Positions 45,954-60,900 of a stretch of 64,000 nt of DNA are shown in pieces (position 1 is the stretch's first letter; each line of letters opens with the position of its first letter). Made by a program: the position numbers and the translations under genes. Source of the DNA: Clytia hemisphaerica (Eukaryota; Cnidaria; Hydrozoa; Leptothecata; Clytiidae); the NCBI GenBank assembly GCA_902728285.1, contig CACVBU010000532.1:1266059-1330058 (forward strand), in the 5' to 3' direction. The notes below the pieces were generated by a model, which did no database searches, was not told where the DNA came from, and saw only the letters and a list, made by a program, of their open reading frames with translations.

Positions 45954-48900
45954 TTACCCAAACGAGAAGGCTTGGTTTCCAGACGTTCCACACCATAAGG
46001 AAAGAAAGCGTAAGACGTCTTGACAATCTGCACTGTGTGACACCTGGAATTTGAAATTGATCAAATTGAGAAGTTCTTAGAGATCATACTTTTTGAGAAG
46101 TTCTTAGAGTCTATGGCTTTGAGTGTGCTTTTTTGGCTGCCATGAGGAAATGTAGGAAAACCATGTTTGTTTGCGTGATAGACAAATCTCCTACAGAGTG
46201 GTTTCCAGAAAGAGTAAAAGCGAATGAACATTAGGAGGAAGTCATGAATGATGATAGACATACTTTCATCGAATCAAAAATATTCCTCAAGTCTAAGTTT
46301 CGTAAAAGTTGGGAATGAAGACCCCTTTCACCCACTCCTCTCGCTAAGATCAACCTTCTCAATGGTTTTTCCAGAAAAAATGATAGATGAAGGAGAATCT
46401 TCCATACAATTCCCTCTATAATATCATTTATTAATAAACTATATTTACCTTGGTTGCCATGGCAAACTTGTTCCAGTCCTCTTTGTTGGCAGCTTTGCCC
46501 GTTTTGTTGAATTCCATTTTATTTCGAAGAACGGGATAACCTGAATAGTCAGATTAGAAAATGGAAATGTTTAAGGCGTTATATGACTTTTCAAACTCCC
46601 TACTGAATTACATAAACCAAGATTTCTTCTCTTTCGGGCTGTAAAGTATCTTGGTTGTTATTTTCCAAGTTTAGACGTACAAAAAAAATCCATCTAAAAC
46701 CCATTATAAAATACGATTGAAAACGATGTGTGACAATAAAATTCTCATCGATCAAAGTTGCATCTAGTCTGATAACAGATCGCCCACTCTGCAAATACCA
46801 CGCTCTGCTCTAAACCCTTGGCGAATGTGACGATCTGATCTGGTTGTTTAGCCAAAAAAAAACCGCGTAACCGAAAACGACTGGGTTCTAGTGTTAATGT
46901 TTTTAATTTGCGCTTGATTTTGGTGCCATTGTTTCATTTAATATTCATCCGAAATCTGGATGAAAAAGATCAAAGCGGTGCGCCAATCTCGGCAGATTAT
47001 TTTACGGAACCTTGGCCTTTAGTGTGAATACGTGCTATTCACGGAGTATCATAATTTGCTCGGAGATTAAGTTACATCATTTTAAGATGTTCGGAGAAAC
47101 GTTAACACTGACACAAACTGAATGAAAGAGAAACCTTACCTGTGACAACGCATGGCAAACAGACCACGTCACTCTCCGGTGAAGTTAAAGAAGCTTCGTA
47201 TACATTTCGTTCGTCAAAACTTAAAGTTTGCTCTACACGTTGATCCATGGAAACAGCCAACACCCATTCTTTGACCTCTTCTCGTTGCTCCTCCTGTTAT
47301 ATTATAGATCAGAATTTTCTGTATGAATAATTTCAATCTTTTCACCCGTCATCCTTTAACAAATTCGAAGATTAGTCTTCTTTCGGCGCACAAGCTCATT
47401 AAGCATTTTTTATCACTTTATTGGTCTGTAACATTGATTTACAGGCTTTATTTTACATTGAAATACAGTTCCTGAAAATATTTCTGTGAAAAGTCTTGAA
47501 ATCAAAAGTGACAATAATCTCCCTCATTTCTGAGTGGGTAAAAGGTTACAGACGAAACGGTGCTGAAAAATACCCCGTTTGGCACAGGCTAAAAATGTCA
47601 GAGTGAGATATCTTAAAGGGGCTTTATTATCTAGATTTTTGGAAGCGTTAATTGGAAAGGGTTCACGTTTATGTCGCTTGTAAAATGAAAATATTGCAAA
47701 AATAAAGAACGTACATTGAGATATTGTGTTTCAGGGAGAGGAACCTCTAACGGAATATCTGTGTCCATGATATCTGTGTTGTCAATCGCATCAAGGTTAC
47801 CATCTTCGATGCCCTGTGGAGAAAATAACGTTAGACATTAAGTAAAAAAGTTCATGCTTATTTGTTAGACCTAAGTTTTGCTTCGGTTTTTACTTCACTC
47901 TTGAAGATAATTTGGTAGAAAGGAGTCTCTTATGCTACCAAAGCAGCATCAAAAGAATTTATAAAGATTTGTGCTCACTCAGCGCGGAAAGGAGAGTTTG
48001 TCAATATTGGTTAGACAGAAGGAAAGAATTTTTTTTGTTTATTCAGCACGAAATCGAGCACAAAATAACAATAGCAGACACCGGCCTGATATGAAACATG
48101 TGTCTGATATGAAACGGGAACACTCATGAAAAACCAAAACCTTTTTTCGCAGCGCTGCTTTGTCCTATGTATATGACCTATAACAAATCAAGTGATCAAA
48201 TACGGCGCCAGTGGAATTTGGAGGGCTAGGCCAAACTAATCTTTCTTCTTTCATTTTCTCCTATTATCACAGTCTAGCATGCTATGTTTAGAGACTGTTT
48301 TTGTTTAAAAATACCGCAAGTTTATAAACATTTAAAGATATTTCACTGAAGTTTCTTGGTAAATAACATTTGAAGTACCTCACTCAAGTCCAGATATCTG
48401 TTGAGGAAGACGAAAGCCATGTTTTCCCATCCAACACCCTAAAATATGTTAAAAGAAAAAAATGCTATGGGGTGGACATAAGTAAATTTGTTGTTAAAGC
48501 TTCCATATAAACCATCAAAGTCAATTTTTTTCACCTTTTGGTATTTTAGGGCCAAAAAACAACAAATAAAATTGTTCTTGCACCTAAAGATAACAAACAG
48601 AAGGACGACTGGGTATACTAATTTGATTATAGATCCCCAAAACACAAAAGGTAAGTGGGTAGACTGTCTTTTCAGAGGAAAGCAAATCCCAAAAATCGAA
48701 AACAAGAAAAACTGTCTTGCTGTGTGTACAAGTCACATGGAAACAAAAGTGAAACAAATCCAATGTTATTAATTATTCATATCCACAGGTAGGGTAGTAT
48801 AAAGAAGAGGGCAATTGCAAGTTTTGGTAAAAAAAGCACAGAAGGTTGAAGACACCATAAGGTATACGAAGCAGGGTGAGAACAGAAGTCGTTGTTATCC

Positions 48901-51900
48901 AATCACAACGTTGAGGATTTGGAAATTAAGTTCAGCATAAGGTCATCAAGTATCTCCTCTTCATTCATAATCATGTAAGTCATTCATTATTCGTTGAGTG
49001 GCTTCGAAAGCTTTGATGATTCCATAAGAAGTAATTAAGGTGTTAAGTTTTCCAAAAATAGCTCAACATTCTATCCAAAGGTAATTCCAAGGGAACTTTC
49101 ACTAATTATTTAATAACTGACTCATCGTAGCCTACACGCATGATTATTTGGTACAGTCGGTATGAACTGGCTGCTTTTTTCATCTTTCACCACTTTTTCA
49201 CATTATTTCTAAATTTAGTAAATTAAGTGTTTCTTTTTCTTTCATATTTTATGGCAACATTATTGTAAAATGATCGTTGAAATTTTAGATTCTTCAAAGC
49301 AACAGTGAACAACGAGTGGATAGGAGGAGAGATGTCATTGGTCATCCAAGGCACGTGTTTCTTACTCAACATCATGGCCTTCATTTTGCTCATCCTCATT
49401 TGCGTCATCATACACAAAGCCGGTCTCCGTGACAACCAGTACTACTTGATCCGCTTCCTCACCATCGCTGATACATTGTTCTCGTTGAATGTTATCTTAT
49501 TTGTGATACTGGTCTTCGTAATGAAGATAGAGGTCGAAATTCTCACCAAATTGTTGGGAGGTACAGGCTACTGGGTCCATTGGTTCTCCCTAACTATCAC
49601 TATCTTCCTCACACTTGATCGCCTGATAGCCGTCAAACACGCTATCTATTACCAAACCTATGTTACTAAAAGAAGGATCAACAAATTGCTACTGCTTTCC
49701 GCCTTTCTCTTAGCAGCTACAGTGTCAAGCATTTATATTTTTGATGATTCGAAACGAGAAATAAACACTGTGTGGCATTCCAAATATAATGTTGTTATCT
49801 GTACCACGTGTATTCGTCTCTTGACCGGTGTTTGTATCATCGTTTTCGGTAAGATCACACGAGACGTGCGTAATAGAAATGAAGCTAGACTAGCAGCAAG
49901 ATATAGCTCAGTAATGAAGAGAGAGGAGTTGCAGAAATCAAAAAAGTTGAGACGTAGCATCAAGGATATCATCCATTTGAACTTTTGGACATGCATGTTC
50001 ATCATACCTTCTTCCATCAGCTCCATATTGATGTTGATGGACATCGGAGAACATAAAGAATTATGGATTTTCTCCATTTTTGCTTTCACAGCGTTATCTG
50101 TATCGAATCCCATTATATACATTTTCAGCTTCAACAAGATCAGAAAATTCATCTTCAAACGAAGACGAACAAACACTTCACAATGAACGAACAATTCCTT
50201 TCAACATCGTTTTAGATTCAATTTCTTTTCATTGTAAATATCTTATTTATGTTGGTCAATAGTTTGTTACATACATTGTAAACTAATACAATTTCTGATT
50301 TATTGAAGAGCCCCCCCCCCCCTCACCCTAAGGCCAATCTCACCCATTAAAATCCAGAAAAAAACTTAAAATGAGAAATCGCATTTGACATACCTTGCAG
50401 TGAATGCCAGCTTCATAAAAAGCTTTATCGCACGGTATAAGATCACAATATCTCAATAAGGAAACTGAAATCTTGGCATGTAGAACCTCCTGAAAATGAA
50501 AAAAAAGTGGAAAAATTATTTCTGAAGATTTAACCAAGTATAACTGATTGAAATAGTATAGGAATGCTAGTATCCTTAGAATGATGATTTTAATTTCGGT
50601 AGAATCAGGTTTTATGATGATGTTAATTTTCGGTACAAAATCCTTCAAACATAACTTTAAAATGTTTTTGAAAAAAAGTCGTCCCTTTCATCTAAAAATT
50701 TATGGAAATGGAGTCGTTTTTGAAATTCAGTCAAATCAAGACGTCATCTGCTACCTTGTAAGATTTTGCCGATTTTCGATGGCTAGATCATGAGATATTC
50801 AGGTTTTATAATCAATGATGCACAATGAGTCGCCACATTTTACTTCATTCTTTCTGAGTCAGCAAAATTTTAAAACTTGAGTTTTGAACTGAAAATGACG
50901 TCATCATAAAATGCCCCAAAAAGGGTCCGAAATTTTTCGAATTGATTGCAGGTTAAATTTTGGTTTTGAGACCCATAAGGAACATTTCTTCAGAATCTCA
51001 GCAATATATATATTTTTTTTCAAAGTTAGGGCCTTTTTAGACTATGCTATAGTCTAAGACGAGTTTCATCTAAGAGGAACAAACGTGAAGACGGGAATTT
51101 TTTACGGGAGTAGCTGTTGTCTTAAACACAGACTCTATCCGCCGCGAAACATATTACGTTTTATAGTATACAAACTATGTTATATCATAATATTATATTG
51201 TACGGACGATAGCATCGTCTAGGCCTTTTTAAGCTCATTCTACTATAAGTAGAAAATATCACGATAAAAAGTTTCAATTACGGAGGATAATTCCAATTTC
51301 TTTTCTATTTACGATCAAATTTGATTTACGTGACTGTAGTTTGATGTATTTGATTCAAAACATACGATTCTAATAGGAATGCTAATTCAAATAAAAGAAT
51401 TCTCCTTAAGATTTAAGCCTAAATTCGTGCAGGATGGATTACAAACCAATTGGCTGTTTTTGGTGATAGCAGACCGGATGGCGTAATAGTGAGCCACGAG
51501 AAGCATCCTGTTGAAGATATCCATGACTGCAGGGTTGGTCGGCTTCTTGTTGAACCCATCACACTGTTATTGAATGAAAAAAGGAAAATACGTGGTGATA
51601 TGTAAATAGTACCTATTTTTACGATTGATCTATTTGAGAGAACAACCCACTCTCTTGTTGAAACGTCCGGATATTACAAGAAAAGGGAAGGAAAGTAAAC
51701 AGGACGATAATGAAAATGTATTCATAAGAAGTGATAACAAGAAAGGAAACATTTGCAAATATTCCCAAGAAAGTGAAAACGTTCCTTTGTCGCAAGTCCC
51801 ACAAGTAAATCCTTTTGTCACCAAAGATGCTACTTTTGGATTAAGGCGAAAACTCCATCCCGTGAAGGGAAAATTTTTCATCATAGCTATAGCGTTGAAA

Positions 51901-54900
51901 AGTAATTTTTTTGCTGTTTAAGGGTAAAAAACTCTTCTCGCTTCTAAAATACTTTCTACGTAAAATGCTTTAAGAGGTTTCACAGGAACCAAAGGCTATC
52001 GCGCTGCATGAATGAACTTGTAGAACTCCTTATAGGGGCATATCTTTGGTAACGAAGCACTTACCAGATCATAAAGCATTGTTCTGAGATCTGCCCATAC
52101 TTTATATGCATTCTCACCACTTAATCCTTGCTTGGCGAATAAATCTTCAACTAAACGTTTGTAGATGTTGAAATTCTAAAAGAGAAACAATGATTATTGA
52201 CGTGAGAAAAAATTCATCGTTTTCAATTAAAGCTTTATGAATCTCCAATGGAGAATAGCAGTAGGGGGCCATTCTTTAGGGCCCGTGACAACAATTTCCG
52301 GAGTGTAATTTTTTTTGATCATTCGAAAGAAGAATGTATTTATAAAACTTTTTTGAGAGGGAGTAAATTAATTAGGTCCAGCATTTTTTTATGGGGAAAA
52401 GACTGACGTCACAAGCAAAAACCCTTGGGACCCGAAATTTGACGAAACCAATTATACCATTGGAAAGCTCTCGAAAAACGACATAGAGGACATGGTCAAT
52501 TTTGTGTTTTAGCGACTTTGAAACTTCGTTCAAAAAATTTCAAAAAAAATTCCATTCCGGAAATTGTTGTCACGGGCCCTAAAGAATGGCCCCCTACTAT
52601 ACATCATATTTTCATTACTTTCTTGACGTAGACAAACCTGTGGATTGGCAGGTGCGCCATGTTCGACGAACAAACGCAAGGCTTTCACTTGATCACCATC
52701 TTTGATCAAATTCGCTGCATACAAAGCCACATACTTTGATAAAACTTCGAAACTCTGAAGAAAAATAAACATTGGGAAAAGTTGAGTAAAAAACATCATT
52801 GATATGATATTCCTATTCCTTGCGTTTTTAACCAAATAATCAAATCACAGTATTATGTTTAAAGGTCGGACAGGGTTAGGAAGCAAAACAAAAGCTCCTG
52901 GTTCTACTAGGGTAAAACTCGCCACACTTTACAGCTAGCCAGATGAAGAAGAAACAATAATACTTGGAATAGGGTAGATCGTCAACTACCATTTTTAGCA
53001 TGATGTCAAAAAATTCAAAGTGTAATATTTTTTGTGAAAATTTAATCTATTGTAAGACATTTTGCGCAATTTTTAACCTCCTAGGTCAAAAATCCAGCAT
53101 TCCCCAGGGGGGTCTTTGATTCGCACTAAAGCGAAAAATGAGTAAAATGGCACTTTTTGCCCATTTATAAGACTATGAAAGCCCAGTAAAGGGTCAAAAT
53201 GGTTTCTAAATGGTGTCTTGTACTAATATTCAACATAAAAAGACAAAATAACCCCAGCGAGATTGCTCAATGTTTCAATTTCAAGCTGAAAAGGCTGATT
53301 TTCTCCGATTCTGGGTAGCAAAATACATGAAAGCAGCATTTTTGAGGACCCACAACTTTTAAACTTTTTAAGGTACACACTTGAAATTTTCAGTAATTAA
53401 ACACTTCAGAGAAAGCTCCAGGAAAAATCAAACTTAAGTTTTCAAAAACTTCCTATAAATCCATAATGGCGCCCTAGAAATTGAGTTTTCATGCTAAATG
53501 CCAATATTTCAAGCTAAAACTTGGTTTTCTTGGGTTAAAATCTCAAAAATGGTTTCAAATGGTGTCCTGAAATCTTTGGGTGTTGAAAGTATTCTGGAAA
53601 AACTCTGGGAGAATCAAAATGGTTTAGGTTAGAAATCTACCAAAGTCCGCCATTATGGAATTGCTTTTCCACTTAAAACGCGATATTTAGAGTTGAAAGT
53701 CTAATTTTCTCAGGCTAAAATCTCAAAAATGGTTTCAAATGGTGTCCTGAAATTTTTTGGTGTTGAAAGTATTCTGAAAATACTCTGGGAGAAACAAAAT
53801 GTTTTGGGTCAGAAATTTGCCCAAGTCTGCCATTATGGTATTGCATTTCCCACTAAAACGCGATATTTAGAGTTAAAGTCTGATTTTCTCAGGCTAAAAT
53901 CTCAAAAATGGTTTCAAATAGGGTCCTGAAATTTTTTGGTGTTGAAAGTATTCTGGATATACTCTGGGAAAACCAAAATGGTTTGGGTCAGAAATTTGCC
54001 AAAGTCTGCCAATATGGTATTGCTTTTCCTACTAAAACGTGATATTTATTGTTAAAGTCTAATTTTCTCAGGCTTAAATCTAAAAAATGGTTTCAAATAG
54101 GGTCCTGAAATCTTTAGGTGTCGAAAGTATTCTTGGAACAATCAAGGAAAATCACAGTGGTTTACAATGGACATATATATGCCAGTCTGCCATTATGAAT
54201 TTTATTTCTTTAGGAAGAACACTCAAGCTTACTCAAAACATTGTGTTTTAGAATGAAATACAATTCCATAATAGCAGACTTTGGCAAATTTCTGACCCAA
54301 ACCATTTTGGTTTTCCCAGAGTATTTCCAGAATACTTTCAACACCAAAAGATTTCAGGACACCATTGGAAACCATTTTTGAGATTTTAGCCTGAGAAAAT
54401 TAGACTAACTCTAAATATCCCGTTTTAGTTGGAAATGCAATGCCATAGTGGCAGACTAGGGCAAATTTCTGACCCAAACCATTTAGATTCTCCCAGAGTA
54501 TTTTCAGAATACTTTCAACACCAAAAAATTTCAGGACACCATTTGAAACCATTTTTGAGATTTTAGCCTGAGAAAATTAGACTTTAACTCTAAATATCGC
54601 GTTTTAGTTGGAAATGCAATGCCATAATGGCAGACTAGGGCAAATTTCTGACCCAAACCATTTAGATTCTCCCAGAGTATTTTCAGAATACTTTCAACAC
54701 CAAAAAATTTCAGGACACCATTTGAAACCATTTTTGAGATTTTAGCCTGAGAAAATTAGACTTTCAACTCTAAATATCGCGTTTTAAGTGGAAAAGCAAT
54801 TCCATAATGGCGGATTTGGTAGATTTCTAACCCAAACCATTTTGATTCTCCAAGAGTTTTTCCAGAATACTTTCAACACCCAAAGATTTCAGGACACCAT

Positions 54901-57900
54901 TTGAAACCATTTTTGAGATTTTAGCCCAAGAAAACCAAGTTTTAGCTTGAAATATTGGCATTTAGCATGAAAACTCAATTTCTAGGGCGCCATTATGGAT
55001 TTATAGGAAGTTTTTGAAAACTTAAGTTTGATTTTTCCTGGAGCTTTCTCCGAAGTGTTTAATTACTGAAAATTTCAAGTGTGTACCTTAAAAAGTTTAA
55101 AAGTTGTGGGTCCTCAAAAATGCTGCTTTCATGTATTTTGCTACCCAGAATCGGAGAAAATCAGCCTTTTTAGCTTGAAATTGAAACATTGAGCAATCTC
55201 GCTGGGGTTATTTTGTCTTTTTATGTTGAATATTAGTACAAGACACCATTTAGAAACCATTTTGACCCTTTACTGGGCTTTCATAGTCTTATAAATGGGC
55301 AAAAAGTGCCATTTTACTCATTTTTCGCTTTAGTGCGAATCAAAGACCACCCTGGGGAATGCTGGATTTTTGACCTAGGAGGTTAAAAATTGCGCAAAAT
55401 GTCTTACAATAGATTAAATTTTCACAAAAAAATATTACACTTTGAATTTTTTGACTTTGCCATTTGACGATCTACCCTACTTGGAAAATCGAACATCATT
55501 GTAATGGTAAGATGAGTAGGGGTAATACCTGTTGCTCAGCTTCTTGGATACATTTATCCCACAAGCCTTGCTCCACATACATGTCAAGTGCTGCGATCAC
55601 ATCCACGTTGATCAGCTACAGAAAAAAAGAGGGGAAAAGAAATTTTAAAAAAGGGAGGCAAGAGAAGTCATACGCAAAACATATCAATAATGTGCTATCT
55701 TTTGGAATTTTTTTTTCACGATATCAAATTATATTTGGTCTTTGATGAAATCGTTTTTCTGGCAACCATGATATTGAATATTATGATGTAACAGATGGTG
55801 ACAATTGCATAACATGTTAAAAGATATGAAGTGAAGAGACCTCGTCAGTCTTATTCTTCTTCTTGAGATATTTCACATATTCTTCTTCTACGTGTTCTTC
55901 GTACCTTTTGAAAAGAAGAGGAAATTGTTCAAATGAAAATCTTATGAAAGACAAAACGAATAAAAAAATTTACAATTTATTCATGATATGTTACCCATTT
56001 TACGAAATATTCATCTCAAAGCAAGGTGTGTCATTCAAATATCTCAAAAGTGATAAATCGAGAACATTTTACCAGTGATTAAGCGAAGGGGACGTTGGCA
56101 GATTTGGAAAAGAATTTCTTCAGTTTTAAAAGTTCTATTTTGAGCGATTTCGCCTGTACGAACAAAATAGTTTTTACTTTGGAGCGTAATCCCTTGCGAT
56201 GCTTCTTGCTTGCGTCCATAAATCTCCTTTAACACATGCACTTATTGCTTCACGGTATAATTTGACTGCTTGATACAAATCTGATGCCTGGGTGAAAAAA
56301 ATTGGAAAAAAAATTCATAATTGTAGAGGTGGAAAAGACGTTATTTCAATCCTATCATCGATATACTCATCGAGAATAATTTTCATAACCCTATCTAAGC
56401 TATAGAAGATAGCTATTTCTCAAGAAAGAATTACGAATGTTTTTTTTTTTCCATTCGAGAAGAGAAAATGAAAAAAAACATCGCAAAACTCACAGTTTCG
56501 TAAGCTTGCATTTCCAATAAGCGTTTACAGACTTCGTGGGCAACACTGAGCGCGCGATCTTTTGAGAATTTGATGGCCAGTTCAAGAGCTTTGGTATAGA
56601 CTTCTTCAATGACTGCACTATTCCCTGCCATGTCTTGTGTAATGCGCATGTACAGATCGATTGCACGGTTATACTCGGCCCTAGTCTCCCAATCACGAGC
56701 TTGTGCGATGATACCTTCTGCACCTCTGAAATGAGAAAGGGAATCATTTTATTTTAAAGGTTTGAAAATCGAGCAGAGCAGGTTGCGTAATAAATAATTC
56801 TTTATTTGACCATTTCATACAAAGTGTTTCTATCTGTACCACGGTGGAGCTCTCAATCATTTGAATCTCTTTAACTCTATTGACTCTCTTTCCAACAACC
56901 ATCGCTCGGAAATGAATTAACGTGTACTTACTTATCACCACCACTCTGAGTAGCAATGCGATCGTATTCGTCTTGTAAGGCTGCCAACTACGAAAAGTAA
57001 AGGATCGTTTATTATTGATTGATACAACAGGCATAGACTACGTATTTTACAAAGAAATCTGTTACTGTAATCTTTGAATGCATTTGAGTATACCTGGTGT
57101 GGAACATATTCTTTTGCTATACGAAGTACATCAGGCCAGCGTTGACACTCCTGAAAATAAAATAGTCAAATTTATGAGATGCGTTTGCCGAATGAAAGAA
57201 ATGCTTAACAGATGGCTTAAAATGATTAAGTTTAAACATCATCAGTTCATTGCTTACCTTGTAAAATTTGATGGCTAATTCTGGACGTTGTGCTCTCAAC
57301 AAGAAGCTTTCACCTTCCGTATAATCTTTCTTTTCGAAAGACAAACGGGCTTGACCAATCAGGACGTCGACAAGACTTTCTGGGTCGTAACTCTCTGCCA
57401 CTCTTCTTGCTTCGTCCCAATCTGATTGGTGGATATACCTAATCAACAAAGATTTCAAATCATCGTTTATTTTCTACTAAGATAATGATTTGCAATCATA
57501 AAATTAGAAAACTCACTCAATGCAATGACTTCCCGATTAAAAAAACACGAGCTTTTTACAAATTCATCCCGGTTTTCGCTCGCGTTTTGCTTTAGACTGT
57601 TTAGAGGTTTAATGTCCATGTCGATTCCAATCTATATATTTTGTTCCCTTCAAAGATACAAGACCTACATAAGAACAGCTTCTTTTGGTTTTTCAGCTTT
57701 GATGAATTCGTCTTCGGCATCATTGAAGCGACCTTCATCTTCCAAAAACATGGCTTTCTTTAAGTGGATTTCCATCACCTTCTCCCGCTTAAGCGTTCGC
57801 GCGAGATCAAAAGCAAAGTCGAACGATCTAAGGTGGAAGAGATTTGAAAATTAGTTCAAATGATCCTCTTAGCAGCTATCGAGATAAATAACTTACACTA

Positions 57901-60900
57901 ATGACACAACTATCCTTAATTAAAAGGCTCTAAAGAAGTTGATTTAGTACAAGTTTTACCAGGTGGCACGACGTCAAAAAAATGTCGTCGCATCGGTCCA
58001 TAATTAGGAATTTGACGTCATTCTATTCAACTAAACTGTGTTTCTCTGGAGCTGGGTTTTATAGGACCATTGATCTTATGGAACATATACTCACGTTGTG
58101 TCAATAGCATAATCAATACATGCTTCCAACAAACCAAGTTTTTGCAACAACTTGATGGCAGAATCGCCACCAAGACTTTTCGCCCATAAATAAGCCACTT
58201 GTTTGCCCGAGCCTGGTGTACCACTTTGTTTGGCGATCTGAAAATATGCGAAGTATTCAAGTCCAAATAATTTCTAGAAGAGCAATTCAAATGCCATTGA
58301 CTTCTGTTTTGGGGGCCAGGACGCCACGAGATAGTAAGATAAAGATGAACTAGTAAGATTGATTAGCACTTTGGAAATGTTAGTCAACCGAAACGGACGA
58401 CTTATTGTTGTTGGCATTTGTTAACCAAATAACCCTTCAATCTTGACTAATGGATGACGATAGCGGGCAATCAAACTTGATACTAATAAAGATGAAATAT
58501 TACCCTGTACGCATCTTCCCATAATTCATTGCTTCGATACATGTTGACACAGGCTTTCCAATCGCCCACTTCCAAATAGTGATGTTCGGCTGTACTCAAT
58601 TGCCCTTCTGATTCCAATTCCTGGAACGCGAAATTGATGATATAATGAAATATACGCAATGAAATCTCCAGTCGAGTTTTATCCTTTCACGATCTTATTT
58701 TAAATACTTCAAGGGAATCGTGAGATGTATGAAATGCAAAATTGTTTGATTATGACTGATTATGATCTTCATTTAAAAGCAGATGTTACGGAAATTCCAA
58801 TTACAGATTCAATCCATTTGACTTAAGAACTTTTGTGACATAGAAGGGATAATGAAGACAATTACGGTGGAGTTTATTGAGATTCCACTGAATACGCGCG
58901 AAGAACACAAATTTGTTCGAGTTAAGAAAATTTTGAGCTATAGAGGTTTAAGTTAAAGAATCCACTCTAGTACGGTTTCTACTACGAATCTGAGTGTGTT
59001 TATTTTACCTTAGCAAGGTGTAGATGAGTATCTGTGATCAAGTCTCCGTGGTATTCTTTCACCAGTTTAATCATTTGGTCGTACTGAAAATAAAAAGCGA
59101 ATTATATTAGTTTCTATTGGGAAGCACAAATACTTCAATCAATAACCAGCCAGACAACTATTACGGAGTCACAAATGAGGCTTTTAAGATAATTAATAAG
59201 ATTAAACTTTGCCATTTTTCTACATTTTCGGTCCGATATATAAGCAACGTTTAAGTCAATGCCTATATCATCCAAAAAAGTCTTTAAAATGTCTGCTCTT
59301 ACCATCTTTGCTCGTTTATACATATTGATAGCAAGGTCACCTTCTTCGATCATGATATATAACCTGTGTAAAAAATAATGATACTTTCTTTTGAATATTT
59401 CGAATCAGTTAGAAGAATACAAAAGAAGCCTCAAGCCAATCAGATTATAGATTCCTTGTATATTTTATCAGTGTAAAGGAAGCACAAATTACTTGGAGTT
59501 ATGAATACTTCGAGTTATAGAGGTTAGAGTTATGGAGACTCAACTGTAGATTCGAAGATTCGAATAGATTGATTTCGTTTAGAATTGCGTTGTTGTATAG
59601 CCCTAAAATCTTCTGTTTTAATGCATGACTTTGAACTCATAAATTAACAAGATCGTTATTCTTGTATCTTTGTCAATCAAGTCTTTAATACAACCAAAAG
59701 TATGTGGAAACAGTTGACTTACTTTTCAGCTTCTTTGAATCTCCCTTGTGCTTCTAACTGTTCAGCCTGTGCAATGTATAGTTTGGAGACGTCATCGGAA
59801 TCCATGCAACGTACTGCGAGCTGTGAAAGTAAAAGAGATTTACAAGAAGGTTAGGCGTGGCTTGATGAGTATTGTACTGGGGTGTACTCTGGCAAAAGTA
59901 GGTGACAATTTTTTTACCTTACCAAGTCTCTTTGAATAAATTTGTCGTCGTTTATTGTCGTTTGTCGTGTTTGTTATCGTTATTTGTCGTTCTTTCTCGT
60001 TTTTAATAGTCTCTACACAGTGGTCTCCAATTGGAGCTTACACTGTTAACATTAAAATGATGGCAACATTATACCTTGTAAGCGGCTTCGTATTTATTGA
60101 CTTTGGTGTACATTTCCACAGCTGTACGTGGCATGTTACCTCGAACATAAAATCGTTCGGCCATCTAAAAATATTCACAGGGAAAAATATTATACTTTCG
60201 CGGGCAAAAACTTTCGCGGGCAGAAACTTTCGCGTTTTTTGCGATTTTGATCATTTTTCGCGGAAGTTTCTGCCAGGTAAGAATTTGAACCTGAAAAACA
60301 CGAAAGTTTTTTTCGAGAAAAATAAACTTTCCTACTCAGTTTTGCACTGTTTGCTAAATTTTTGCGTGTTTTATGAGTTTTTGTTACCAAAAAAGGTAAA
60401 TTTTATATGGATTCGCGAAAGTAATATCTGTGAAATTTCGGCTAAAACCAAAATTCGCGAAACTTCCTGCCCGCGAAACTTTCTGCCCTTAAAGTAACTA
60501 GTATGGGACTTTGCAGGAAATTCTCCCTTGTGAGAGGAAATGTTTTGGTTTTTGAATAATTATGAATAACCATAGGGCCATTTCAAGAAATTGTCAACCA
60601 TGATTGGAGACCGATTAGGAACCGCCCTCAATGGGTGTTATCAAATGTTGCATGAGTCGTAATGGCGGTATCCATTCAAAAATTATCGTGACTTAACTAT
60701 CCCTTACTTTGAAATGGCCGCCTATCACTTTTCGTGGAAAATCTTACATAAACTCGTAGAAAATGATTTCTCATACAGCACAAGTGAGTAAAAAAGAAAA
60801 GTTAGTAAGAAAGAAAAGTTAGTAAGGCAGAAAACTTTCCAGGAAAGAGCCTGACCATTTACCTGGTATTCACCAACTTGAGCATAATGTTCTGCCAAGA

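Noticed and set aside
51625-51921. 98-codon plus-strand frame in an IFT172 intron
   Set aside because: Lysine/asparagine-rich and without recognised domain or splice context; not convincing.
59955-60497. 180-codon plus-strand frame
   Set aside because: It overlaps an IFT172 exon in antisense and an inverted-repeat element; low-complexity protein.
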